A stretch of DNA of 64,000 nt from Mesorhizobium sp. STM 4661. GTDB taxonomy: Bacteria; Pseudomonadota; Alphaproteobacteria; Rhizobiales; Rhizobiaceae. The stretch covers positions 32,464-96,463 of the forward strand of contig NZ_CAAF010000077.1 of assembly GCF_000359125.1 (NCBI RefSeq). Direction: 5' to 3'. The translations under genes and the position numbers were made by a program. Shown one piece after another: positions 8,107-16,244 of this stretch (position 1 is its first letter; every line of letters begins with the position of its first letter). Under the pieces are notes generated by a model. That model searched no databases. It had not been told where the DNA came from and saw only the letters and a list, made by a program, of their open reading frames with translations.

Positions 8107-8733
8107 ATGGCTGCAGCAAAGACAGCGCGGCATAAAGAGCGCCGAGGGGCTCTTCTTCGAGCGGCGGCCGAGGCGTTTTTCGAACAAGGCTACGCTGCGA
8201 CAAGCATCGACGCGATCATCGGACGCGCCGGCGGCTCGAAGCGCAACATCTACAGTGAGTTCGGCAACAAGGAGGGCCTGTTCTCGGCGATCGTGACGGA
8301 AAGCGCAGACAAAGCGCTTTCGACCTTGGAAATCGAGGACATCGAAAGCCACGATTTGCAGGCGACGCTGACCGCGTTTGGTCGGCATCTCATGGACGTC
8401 TACATGTCGTCCACCGTGATCGGCATCTACCGAATTGCCGTCACCGAGGCCAATCGCTTCCCTGATCTGGTGAAGTCGTTTTACGAACAAGGACCAGGCA
8501 GGACCACAGTGAGGCTCGCCGAGGTCCTTGAAGTGGCCAGAGAACGAGGGGAAATTCAGGCAGATGATTGCCTCCGTGTAGCCGGGCATTTTGTCGGCAT
8601 GATCCGTGACAACCTTCACCTGCAGGTCGTTCTCGGGCTGCGCCCGGCACCGTCGGACGAAGAAGCACAGGAGGCGGTCGCATCCGTCGTAGAGATCTTC
8701 TTGAACGGCGTTCGACCTGGCCGGGGCAAGTAG
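8107..8733 (+). CDS. TetR/AcrR-family repressor of the divergent pump
   Basis: This 208-residue protein has an N-terminal TetR helix-turn-helix at about residues 10-55 (LLRAAAEAFFEQGYAATSIDAI, then GGSKRNIYSEFGNKEGLF). A helical ligand-binding C-terminal domain follows that resembles the AefR-like group. It is divergent from the HlyD-MFS operon, with two copies of a GGTAACG/CGTTACC palindrome between. The likely role is ligand-released repression of that exporter and of itself. The inducer is unknown. Confidence 0.88.
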   Translation: MAAAKTARHKERRGALLRAAAEAFFEQGYAATSIDAIIGRAGGSKRNIYSEFGNKEGLFSAIVTESADKALSTLEIEDIESHDLQATLTAFGRHLMDVYMSSTVIGIYRIAVTEANRFPDLVKSFYEQGPGRTTVRLAEVLEVARERGEIQADDCLRVAGHFVGMIRDNLHLQVVLGLRPAPSDEEAQEAVASVVEIFLNGVRPGRGK

Positions 8734-8946
8734 AAGGGCGGTTGTCGCCTCCAACATCGAGCCGTCTGGTGAGCGTTCGGGCGGTGTGCCAATGCTGCAT
8801 TCGACCCATGCTTCTCGACACTCCTGGGCCTCATCAATGATCCGCCTCACGTCGTCCGCGGCGACGTTGTCGCGCCTCATCAAGCACTGGATGATTGGGT
8901 CAGCCAGCATCTCTTTGATCGTTGGTTCGGCGTTTGCGGGGTCCAT
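8734..8946 (-). pseudogene. Fragment of a small conserved-type protein gene
   Basis: From ATG 8946 the frame reads MDPANAEPTIKEMLADPII, then QCLMRRDNVAADDVRRII. From memory this resembles the start of short rhizobial hypothetical proteins of about 50-70 residues. No stop follows before the TetR gene, and the frame simply continues antisense through it to 8041, which is not credible coding. The original C-terminus therefore seems to have been lost where the TetR-pump block joins. Weak evidence; it could also be chance. Confidence 0.3.
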
Positions 8947-9056
8947 GGTCTGTTCCCTTGTCCGGCTCGGGCTCGCACTTGTGCCTCCGCCGAAGCATCC
9001 TAGGGGACGGCCGCAGCAGCAGGTCCGCGAGTCCGTCCCCGGTGTTTGGCCTTGGA

Positions 9057-9416
9057 TTATCTGGAGCCGCCGGGCCTGGTGATCGACGGAGCCTGCGACC
9101 TGCGACTTGCCGCAAGCTGCATGGCAGCAATCGTCGCGACGCAAATGCCTATCACGACGTGCGTCCACATCGACCCGAATCCGAGCAGGAATGGAGCGAC
9201 CACTGTCCAGCACCCCAAGGTGAGATTGGACCATTCGGCCCAATCGCCGTAGCGATAGAGCGCCACGGCAGAACAGCATACAATCAGCGTGCCTACGATC
9301 CCCGCGTTCCAGGCCGCGAGCGGTAACGCGGCGAACATGAAGGCAGAGCAGGCCAGGCATGCGCCCAGAATGAGGTTGGTCCATTCCAACCCTTTGCTTG
9401 GTACTTCACTTGTCAT
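9057..9416 (-). CDS. SPW-repeat membrane protein
   Basis: This 119-residue protein has four hydrophobic helices in two halves, each beginning with an E-W-x-N-L-x-L-G element: LEWTNLILGACLACSAF and AEWSNLTLGCWTVVAPFLLGF. This is the internal duplication that defines SPW-repeat proteins. The family lies in the inner membrane and has no assigned function. AGGAGAAG sits just before the start. It stands alone; an unusual pair of nested inverted repeats lies directly upstream. Confidence 0.8.
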   Translation of the reverse strand: MTSEVPSKGLEWTNLILGACLACSAFMFAALPLAAWNAGIVGTLIVCCSAVALYRYGDWAEWSNLTLGCWTVVAPFLLGFGSMWTHVVIGICVATIAAMQLAASRRSQAPSITRPGGSR

Positions 9417-9435
9417 CTTCTTCTCCTTTGAGTTT

Positions 9436-9529
9436 ATAGATGCCTAACCTCTCGCATTACTGAGATTGAGGCAGGTTGTAGTAGAATGACGTAGTCCGAT
9501 GCATTATACTATTCTACCCAGGCATCTAT
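9436..9529. repeat. Nested inverted repeats upstream of the SPW gene
   Basis: ATAGATGCCT at 9436-9445 is the exact reverse complement of AGGCATCTAT at 9520-9529. Inside it, GTAGAAT (9481-9487) pairs with ATTCTAC (9511-9517). Together they could fold into a two-level stem or cruciform directly upstream of the SPW-protein start codon. No gene overlaps it. Whether it acts as RNA, an operator or a mobile-element end is unknown. Confidence 0.6.
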
Positions 9530-9909
9530 TGGGCGATGCAAAGGGCTAGGGCAGTCGGTCGCAGGGATGGCACACACGTGCTGGGGCATAGGGGAAGGCG
9601 CCCCCCTCGTGAGAACAGCGCGCTGCCTTCGACCGGGCTTGTGTCGGATTGCCATCCACGTCTTGCTGCTGGGGACTCGGTCTAGCCGCGGGCGATCGCA
9701 GTGCAACGATCTGGATCCGGAGCAGCGCCTTTCACCGGCCACTGCCAGAATCAGATCAAAAGCAGCGGCACCAAGCGCATCCTTCAGGGGGCGCGGCAGC
9801 CTGCGGCAAAGCCATTCATCAAGGCGCCATCAGCGTTAGTCGACGATCCCCGGAGACGCTCTTCTTCCGGCCATAAGGGCCGGCCGCAGAACCTCTTCTC
9901 ATGAGCTAG
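9530..9909. other. Gene-free stretch before the EamA remnant
   Basis: About 380 bp with only short overlapping open frames that show no recognisable protein pattern. The missing first part of the EamA transporter is not found here, so the truncation point is close to 9910. Confidence 0.5.
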
Positions 9910-10698
9910 GTTTGCGGTCGTTGGCCGGCGCGCGAGCTGGGCAAATGGTGGGGTCGCGTTTTTCTCCTGGGAGCCCTCAATTTTTCAATCTTCTGGTATC
10001 TGCTGTTCGTTGCCGCCTATCGACTGCCTGGTGGCGTCGCGGCCACGGTAGGGGCTATGCAGCCGCTTTTCGTGCTTTTCCTGGCGCGCTTCATGATCGG
10101 AACGTCGATACGCCCAGTTTCCGTCTTTGCTGCGCTTGCCGGAGTTCTCGGCGTCGCCATACTAATACTGCAGCCAAATGCGAGGTTCGATCCGGTGGGA
10201 CTTATAGCCGGTCTCGGCAGTGCCGTATCTCTTGCGGCGGGCTTAGTGCTGAGCAAACGCTGGCAAGCGCCGGTCTCGGCGCTCACTTTCTCGGCCTGGC
10301 AACTAACCGCCGGCGGATTGCTGCTTTTGCCGTTCGCTCTTGCGGTGGAGCCAGCCCTGCCCATGCCGAGCGCGAAGAACTTGGCCGGCTTCATCTGGCT
10401 TGCCGTGCCCGGCGCGGCTTTGACCTACATCCTTTGGTTTCGCGGCATTGCGCGGCTCGGACCTGCGGCTGTCGCCCCGCTCGGCCTGCTGAGCCCAGTC
10501 GTCGCGGTGGTAATCGGCTGGATGGTGCTCGGCCAGAGCCTCGGAGCGTTCCAACTAACTGGTATGGCGATCGTGCTGCTCAGCGTTTGGGCGGGGCAGA
10601 AGGTCCCGCAGGCCGCTCAGGTACCTCGACCTAGCAGAATGCGTGACCGCATCTCCCGAAAACTTTCGGCCTCCAACCTCGAAAGGAAGAAAACATGA
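9910..10698 (+). pseudogene. EamA-family (DMT) transporter, 5'-truncated
   Basis: In the frame opened after a stop at 9907 the sequence reads KWWGRVFLLGALNFSIFWY, then LLFVAAYRLPGGVAATVGAM. This is the third and fourth helix region of an EamA/RhaT-type drug-metabolite transporter, and it continues normally to the end (IARLGPAAVAPLGLLSPVVA). The first roughly 60-65 residues, including the start codon and the first two helices, are missing. An internal ATG at 10057 opens a 213-residue frame, but a transporter lacking four of ten helices is unlikely to work. Confidence 0.75.
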
Positions 10699-11954
10699 AA
10701 CCCTCCCGTACAATTCGCGTAATTGGCCTGCTCTTGCTCGGCAGCGCGAGTCTTTTGACCGAAGCACAAATAGCCCATGCCGCCGACGTGAAGTCCGTTT
10801 CGAGGCTCGCATTCGGCCCCGACAGCATTCTCTTTGTTGCCGACTGGAAAGGCGCCCAGGTGCATGCGCTGGCGTTGCCGGCGCCCGTGCCCAGAAGCGG
10901 CGAAGGCACCTTCAATATCGTGGACCTGGAGGCGTTGCTTTCCAAGTCGCTAGGCGCTGGCAAGGTCAAGGTCGAAGACATGGCGGCGCGCCCTGGCTCG
11001 GGCGAGGTGTACCTGGCGGTGAGTATCGGAGCGAACAAGACGCCGGCGGTTGTTGCCGTGACTTCCGACAAAAAGGTGCGCGAGCTCAACCTTGCGAGCA
11101 TCAAGTCTACGACGGTTGCGCTGAAGAACCCGAACAACTCCAACTACGAGTTCTGGAAGGAAACACCGGAACGCAGCTTCACTGTCACGGACATGAAGTG
11201 GAACAACGGCGAGTTGTTCGTTGCGGGCCTGTCAAATCAGGATTTCGCGTCGACTCTGCGTCGCATCCCGTACCCGTTCACCAGCCAACAGACGATGACG
11301 TCGGTGGAGATCTACCACACCACGCACAACCAGATTGAAACGCGCGCTCCCATTCGCGCAATGTCGTTCGCAACGCTTGGCGGAAAGCCTTACGTCGTCG
11401 CCGCGTATCTCTGCACGCCGCTCGTGACCATCCCGCTCGAGGACTTGAAGGACAGTGCGCACATCAAGGGCAAGGCCATCGCGGAACTGGGCTACGGCAA
11501 CACCCCCGCGGACATGATTTCGTACAGCGCCAAGGACCCGAGCGACAAGCCGCAAGACATGCTGATGCTGTTGAATTACCAACGCTCGGGCAACATCATC
11601 CCGGTCTCCGAGGTCGAGGCTGCGAACGAGAAGCCAGGCATCGACAAGCCCGTGCCTGCCGGCCAAATCGTCGGCGTGCAGGAGACGCCGGCACCGCTGG
11701 TGGGGGCCACCCGCATCGACAACCTCGACGACCAGTTCTTCATCGTTGTGCGCCGAGAGCTGGAGAAGGATGCCCTGCAGTTGGTGTCGTTCGACAAGGC
11801 CATGCTCTTCCGGCTAACCGATTACGTCTCCGAGTACGACTTTCCGCAGTACCGCTACAACAACAACGCATTCCAGCTCAAGAACTTCAAGCCTGCCCAT
11901 GACATCCTGATGAAGCAGGAAGGGTTCCCCGAGCTCATCGGTTCGCACGAGTGA
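10695..11954 (+). CDS. Exported protein of unknown function, probable beta-propeller
   Basis: This 419-residue protein has a signal peptide (MKPSRTIRVIGLLLLGSASL to AHA-AD). The mature part has repeated hydrophobic strand/turn units typical of a propeller, such as SRLAFGPDSILFVADWKGAQVH, FTVTDMKWNNGELFVAGLSN and IRAMSFATLGGKPYVVAAY. I do not recognise a named family. GAAAGGAAG precedes the start. The next gene begins 8 nt after its stop, also encodes an exported protein, and the two probably work together in the periplasm. Codon use and spelling look intact over the full length. Confidence 0.7.
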   Translation: MKPSRTIRVIGLLLLGSASLLTEAQIAHAADVKSVSRLAFGPDSILFVADWKGAQVHALALPAPVPRSGEGTFNIVDLEALLSKSLGAGKVKVEDMAARPGSGEVYLAVSIGANKTPAVVAVTSDKKVRELNLASIKSTTVALKNPNNSNYEFWKETPERSFTVTDMKWNNGELFVAGLSNQDFASTLRRIPYPFTSQQTMTSVEIYHTTHNQIETRAPIRAMSFATLGGKPYVVAAYLCTPLVTIPLEDLKDSAHIKGKAIAELGYGNTPADMISYSAKDPSDKPQDMLMLLNYQRSGNIIPVSEVEAANEKPGIDKPVPAGQIVGVQETPAPLVGATRIDNLDDQFFIVVRRELEKDALQLVSFDKAMLFRLTDYVSEYDFPQYRYNNNAFQLKNFKPAHDILMKQEGFPELIGSHE

Positions 11955-11961
11955 GGCCGGT

Positions 11962-12732
11962 GTGACGAAGGCGTTGCGCGCTCTGTGCGCCCTGGCCCTA
12001 TGGACAGCGGCCGCCGCTCAGGCGGTCGCTGCTCAGTTGGTGCCTGTTGCCGTCCAACCGTCAGGGCCTGAGGTGCCAGCGAACCTGTTGCGCATCTCCC
12101 TTGTGTTCGCGCAGCCTGTCGGCGAGCAGGTCCTGCCACGGCTAGAACTGCGCCAGGCCAACGGCAATGTCATCGACAAGCCGTTTTTGGAGCAGGAACT
12201 CTGGTCTCCCAGCGGCAAGATCTTGACGGTGCTTCTGCATCCTGGGCGCGTGAAGAGCGGGCTCATCGCCCATGACACCGTCGGACCTGTGCTCCACGCC
12301 GACGGGCTGGTGGTGCTGACGTTGGGCGGTCAGGAAATCAAGCGCTGGAAGGTGGGTTCGGACGACCACGATGGCCCGCGCCCGTCCGGCTGGAACGTCG
12401 GAAGCGTCCGCGCAGGCACACGCGAGCCGCTGGTAGTGGAGCTGGACGCGCCTATCGACGGTCGGGATGTCGACTACCTCGCGGTTGCGAACTCGAGTAA
12501 TCGCCGAATCCAGGGGCGCGCTCGGCTCGAAGTTGGCGAAAAGAGATGGATCTTTGCGCCCGACGCTCCATGGACTGAATTGAGGTACACGCTGGCCGTC
12601 TTTGGCAACCTCGAGGATGCTTCCGGCAACCGGTTGAACGGACACTTCGAGTCGCCCGGCACTGCGCCTGAGCCGACAGCTGCCGACGTCTACATCCCTC
12701 TAGCGATTGACCGAGCGCTGGTGACGCCGTAA
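11962..12732 (+). CDS. Exported protein of unknown function, partner of the upstream gene
   Basis: This 256-residue protein starts at GTG 11962, immediately after the propeller-like gene. It has a signal peptide (MTKALRALCALALWTAAAAQ to VAAQ). The mature part has two regions that look like bacterial Ig-type sandwiches: PANLLRISLVFAQPVGEQVL near residue 40, and ELRYTLAVFGNLEDASGNRL near the end, which resembles the closing strand of an SbsA-like Ig domain. No catalytic motif is visible. The coupling suggests a two-component extracytoplasmic unit of unknown role. Confidence 0.65.
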   Translation: MTKALRALCALALWTAAAAQAVAAQLVPVAVQPSGPEVPANLLRISLVFAQPVGEQVLPRLELRQANGNVIDKPFLEQELWSPSGKILTVLLHPGRVKSGLIAHDTVGPVLHADGLVVLTLGGQEIKRWKVGSDDHDGPRPSGWNVGSVRAGTREPLVVELDAPIDGRDVDYLAVANSSNRRIQGRARLEVGEKRWIFAPDAPWTELRYTLAVFGNLEDASGNRLNGHFESPGTAPEPTAADVYIPLAIDRALVTP

Positions 12733-12865
12733 GCGCCGCTTACGCAGTTCCACCGGTATTTTTCACCGGCAGCGAAAACTGTCCGCACCACTGCGAGCTT
12801 ATTCCCCCGCCACGTTGTCCGTAAGTTGATGTCCATCGAACAGATCGACATTAACAAAGGATTCG

Positions 12866-13666
12866 ATGATGACGCGCGCGGAACTTGCCGATGTCACACG
12901 GTTGACGAGCCTCGCTGCGTTGACTGCCTCTATCGCTCACGAGGTCAACCAGCCGCTGGCCGGTATCATCACCAACGCCAGCACCTGTCTCAGGATGCTG
13001 GCCGCCGACCCGCCCAATGTTGAGGGCGCCCGCGAGACCGCGCGCCGCGCCATCCGCGACGGCAATCGCGCGGCCGATGTGATCACGCGGCTGCGTGCTC
13101 TTTTCAGCAAGCGGGCAGCCGCGATCGAACCCATCGATCTTAACGAGGCCACTGCCGAGGTAGTTGCCCTGTTGTCAGGCGACCTTCAGCGAAATCGCGC
13201 GATTCTGCGCACCAAACTTGCCGACGGGCTGCCGAGGGTCGGCGGCAACCGCGTCCAGCTCCAACAGGTGATCATGAATCTGTTGCGCAATGCTGTGGAT
13301 GCGATGACCGACGTGGACGATCGCGCGCGGTCAATATTGCTCAAGACTGAGCCGGACCAGGACGGCCATGTGCGCCTCTCGGTGCAGGACGCCGGCGTCG
13401 GCTTTGGCCCTGCGGGTCCTGACCGGATCTTCGATGCGTTTTACACCACCAAGAGCGACGGCATGGGAATCGGACTCTATGTCAGCCGTTCCATCATCGA
13501 GAACTTTAACGGGCGCCTCTGGGCTCAGGGAAACGATGGCCCAGGCGCCACCCTCTGCTTTTCGATCCCGGAATACGTTCCGGATCCCGCGACAACAGAT
13601 CATATCGGCCCGAGACGGGCGCCCGTGAGCGGGTGCAGGCCGACCCGTGACGAAGCCCGCAGCTGA
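12866..13666 (+). CDS. Sensorless histidine kinase core
   Basis: This 266-residue soluble protein is a kinase core only: HisKA H-box ASIAHEVNQPLAGI with phospho-His at residue 25, N-box QLQQVIMNLLRNAVDAM, and G-boxes VQDAGVGFGP and SDGMGIGLYV. There is no PAS domain, no membrane segment and no receiver. It closely matches the last 250 residues of the ten-PAS kinase at 20.8 kb, also at the DNA level. The remaining MMTRAELADVTRL looks like the linker that normally follows a PAS domain. AAAGGA precedes the start. It may need a separate sensor, may cross-phosphorylate the FixJ-type regulators here, or may be a remnant. Confidence 0.8.
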   Translation: MMTRAELADVTRLTSLAALTASIAHEVNQPLAGIITNASTCLRMLAADPPNVEGARETARRAIRDGNRAADVITRLRALFSKRAAAIEPIDLNEATAEVVALLSGDLQRNRAILRTKLADGLPRVGGNRVQLQQVIMNLLRNAVDAMTDVDDRARSILLKTEPDQDGHVRLSVQDAGVGFGPAGPDRIFDAFYTTKSDGMGIGLYVSRSIIENFNGRLWAQGNDGPGATLCFSIPEYVPDPATTDHIGPRRAPVSGCRPTRDEARS

Positions 13667-13697
13667 GCAACCGCTCACGCTTTTCCTGGAATTGCTC

Positions 13698-14753
13698 CTA
13701 GCTCATGGCGTCTGCGTCCATGACCGCCTGGGCGAAGGCCTCAGGTGCTTCCTGGGGAAGGTTGTGACCGATGCCGCCGCTGACAACGCGATGGGTGTAC
13801 TTGCCCGAGAACTTTTTTGCATAGGCACTGGCATCAGCGTGCGGCGCGCCGTTGGCGTCGCCCTCGAGCGTGATTGTAGGAACGGTGATAACCGGCGCCT
13901 GCGCAAGTTGCCTTTCAAGCGCGTCGAACGTCGCTTCGCCTTCGGCGAGGCCGAGCCGCCAGCGGTAGTTGTGGATGACGATGTCGACGTGGTCGGGATT
14001 GTCGAAGGCGGCGGCACTGCGCTCGAAAGTGGCATCGTCGAAGTTCCACTGCGGCGAGGCGATCTGCCAGATGAGCCTAGCGAAGTCGCGCCGGTATTTC
14101 TCGTAGCCGGCGCGACCGCGCTCGGTGCTGAAATAGTACTGGTACCACCACTGCAACTCGGCTTTCGGCGGCAGTGGCTGCTTGCCGAGCTGCTGGTTGC
14201 CGATCAAATAGCCGCTCACGGAGACCAGCGCCTTGCAGCGTTCCGGCCAGAGTGCTGCAACGATGTTGGCAGTCCGGGCGCCCCAGTCGCAGCCGCCGAC
14301 GATCGCCTTATCGATCGCAAGGGCATCTATCAGGGCGAGGATATCGGAGGCGATGACGGACTGTTGGCCGTTGCGCACCGTCGTATCGGACAGGAAGCGG
14401 GTTGGGCCATAGCCACGCAGATAGGGGACGATCACACGATAACCTCTCGAAGCCAGCAAATGCGTGGCATCGACATAGGTGTGGATGTCATAGGGCCAGC
14501 CATGAAGCAGGATAACCGGCGTGCCGTCGCCAGGACCCATTTCGGCATAGCTCACGCTAAGCGCCCCGGCATTAACCTGCTTCAACGGTGTGAAACTATT
14601 GCGCATGGTGGTTGCCTTTGCTGGATCCGTCGCGACGGGCGCTGGCTTGGCTGGCGCGATCAGCCCCAGCTCGGCGGCGAACGTCATCGCCGTTGCGCCA
14701 ATCAAATGGCGACGACGGAAATCGACGGTTGCGGGAGTCCTGTCCGTGTTCAT
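13698..14753 (-). CDS. Tat-exported epoxide hydrolase/dehalogenase-like alpha/beta hydrolase
   Basis: This 351-residue protein has a twin-arginine leader (DFRRRHLIGATAMTFAAELG). The catalytic layout is that of the epoxide hydrolase/haloalkane dehalogenase branch: HGWPYD, nucleophile aspartate in GGCDWGART, and catalytic histidine in GGIGHNLPQEAP. ATG 14753 puts the RR motif at residues 13-14; a longer frame to 14795 is unlikely. It is the last gene of a four-gene minus-strand run (hydrolase, SDR, Ohr, this gene) with gaps of 118, 53 and 75 bp. That run is preceded by the conserved GTAT-N5-ATAC motif at 17.6 kb. Confidence 0.82.
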   Translation of the reverse strand: MNTDRTPATVDFRRRHLIGATAMTFAAELGLIAPAKPAPVATDPAKATTMRNSFTPLKQVNAGALSVSYAEMGPGDGTPVILLHGWPYDIHTYVDATHLLASRGYRVIVPYLRGYGPTRFLSDTTVRNGQQSVIASDILALIDALAIDKAIVGGCDWGARTANIVAALWPERCKALVSVSGYLIGNQQLGKQPLPPKAELQWWYQYYFSTERGRAGYEKYRRDFARLIWQIASPQWNFDDATFERSAAAFDNPDHVDIVIHNYRWRLGLAEGEATFDALERQLAQAPVITVPTITLEGDANGAPHADASAYAKKFSGKYTHRVVSGGIGHNLPQEAPEAFAQAVMDADAMS

Positions 14754-14828
14754 GACGAATGCCTCGCAGATTTCAGTTGCGGGCGATCGGCGCATCGTGC
14801 GCGCCGGTCGCCAGTTCCAACGGCTGCG

Positions 14829-15266
14829 TCAGACGAGACTGACTGTCACGTCGATGTTTTTGCTCAACGCCTTGGAATAGGGGCAGATCTGGTGCGCTTC
14901 CTCGACGAGGGCTTGCGCGACATCCCGCTCGACGCCTGGCAGGCTTACGTTGAGGCGGGCGCGCAGGAAAAAGCCCTCGCTGCCATGGTTCAGGTCGACT
15001 TCGGCGTCGATGGTCGGGTCCGAGGCGAGCGTCACTCTGCGCTTGCGCGCCACGATGTCGAGCGCACCTTCGAAGCAGGCCGACCAGCCGGCCGCCAGCA
15101 TCTGCTCGGGGTTGGTGCCCGGTCGTCCGGAGCCGGGCGGCGAAAACTTGACTTCGAGCTGGCCGTCGTCGCTACGGGCGATGCCGTGATCGCGGCCGCC
15201 CTGCGTGTGAGCCCTTCCTGTATACAGAAGCTTCTCGCCCTGCGGGGCCGTTGCAGCTTGTGACAT
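14829..15266 (-). CDS. ohr: Ohr/OsmC-family organic hydroperoxide reductase
   Basis: This 145-residue protein has both redox cysteines of the Ohr subgroup: one in AAGWSACFEGAL and one in HQICPYSKA. Other family landmarks are LLYTGRAHTQGGRDHGIARS at the N-terminus and NPEQMLAAG. Ohr reduces organic and fatty-acid hydroperoxides using lipoylated proteins. Its place between an SDR and a hydrolase gene suggests the operon handles oxidised organic compounds. Gene symbol by family resemblance only. Confidence 0.88.
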   Translation of the reverse strand: MSQAATAPQGEKLLYTGRAHTQGGRDHGIARSDDGQLEVKFSPPGSGRPGTNPEQMLAAGWSACFEGALDIVARKRRVTLASDPTIDAEVDLNHGSEGFFLRARLNVSLPGVERDVAQALVEEAHQICPYSKALSKNIDVTVSLV

Positions 15267-15319
15267 GGTCGTTCCTTTCGGTTTCTAAGAATGATCGGGA
15301 GAAAATTTCGGAGCCTGCG

Positions 15320-16126
15320 TCAGGCCGCTGCGGCAACGCGGTAGCGTGCTGCGGGAAGGCGATTTGACAGATTGGGGATGAGTTTTTGACGGGCCGCTTC
15401 GTAAGCGTCCCAGTCGGCGGCGTCGGGCAGTGCGGGGATGGTGACCAGCTCACCCTGGTCGAAACCCGAAAGAGCAGCATCGACCATGTCCTCGGCGGAC
15501 ATGAGGATTGCGCTTGGAAGGTTTTCGAGGGGCCTGCCGGACAGGTCCCAGAAATCCGTGGCGGTGGCGCCTGGCAGTACGGCCTGGATGCGCACATTGC
15601 TGGCGGCCAGCTCCTTGAACAGCGACAGGCTGAGCGCCAGAACGAAGGCTTTCGTACCGCCATAGACGCCGTTGAGGGATTCCGGCCGGATGGCAACGAT
15701 CGACGCCACGTTGACGATCGCTCCTGCGCCACGCGCCGCGAAGGTCGGCGCTGCGGCATAGGTCAGGCGGGTGAGCGCGGTAACGTTCAGCGAAATCATC
15801 CGCTCCATCGCGTCGACATCGGCCTCCAACAATGGGGCGACTGAACCGATGCCGGCGTTGTTGACCAGCATGGTGATGCCCGGCTCTGTTGCGAGCAGCG
15901 TCTCGATCCGCTTCAAGTCGGCTCTATCGTTGAGATCTGCGGCAATGACGTTGACAGCGCGGCCAGTGGCGCCGGCAATGCGTCCCGCCACCGCATCGAG
16001 CTTCTTCTGGCTGCGGGCAACCAGGATGAGATCGTAGCCGCGGCGTGCGAGCCTGTCGGCGTAGATCGCGCCGATCCCTGAAGAGGCGCCTGTGACAACT
16101 GCGATCCCTTTGGAAGTAGTAGACAT
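15320..16126 (-). CDS. Short-chain dehydrogenase/reductase
   Basis: This 268-residue classical SDR has the cofactor loop TGASSGIG, LVNNAGIG, and catalytic serine plus YxxxK in VASIVAIR and VYGGTKAF. The conserved PG of LPGATATDF follows. The R in VARSQKKL after the second strand suggests NADP(H) preference. ATG 16126 has GGAG upstream. Substrate not predictable; the neighbours (epoxide-hydrolase-like enzymes, Ohr) suggest carbonyls or alcohols arising from oxidised lipids or xenobiotics. Confidence 0.88.
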   Translation of the reverse strand: MSTTSKGIAVVTGASSGIGAIYADRLARRGYDLILVARSQKKLDAVAGRIAGATGRAVNVIAADLNDRADLKRIETLLATEPGITMLVNNAGIGSVAPLLEADVDAMERMISLNVTALTRLTYAAAPTFAARGAGAIVNVASIVAIRPESLNGVYGGTKAFVLALSLSLFKELAASNVRIQAVLPGATATDFWDLSGRPLENLPSAILMSAEDMVDAALSGFDQGELVTIPALPDAADWDAYEAARQKLIPNLSNRLPAARYRVAAAA

Positions 16127-16244
16127 TTCATTCTCCGATCCGGTTTTGCGCCGTCTGGTGGCGATGGATTGTGGGATGCGCGGCCGGGGGGAGGACCCGG
16201 CCGCGCGTGCGGCAGTGAGCGGTGGGGAGGGCCGCCCTGTCGCT

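Noticed and set aside
13647..15263. Plus-strand open frame of 538 codons
   Set aside because: It is antisense to the Tat hydrolase and Ohr genes, both with complete catalytic motifs; its own translation has no domain pattern.
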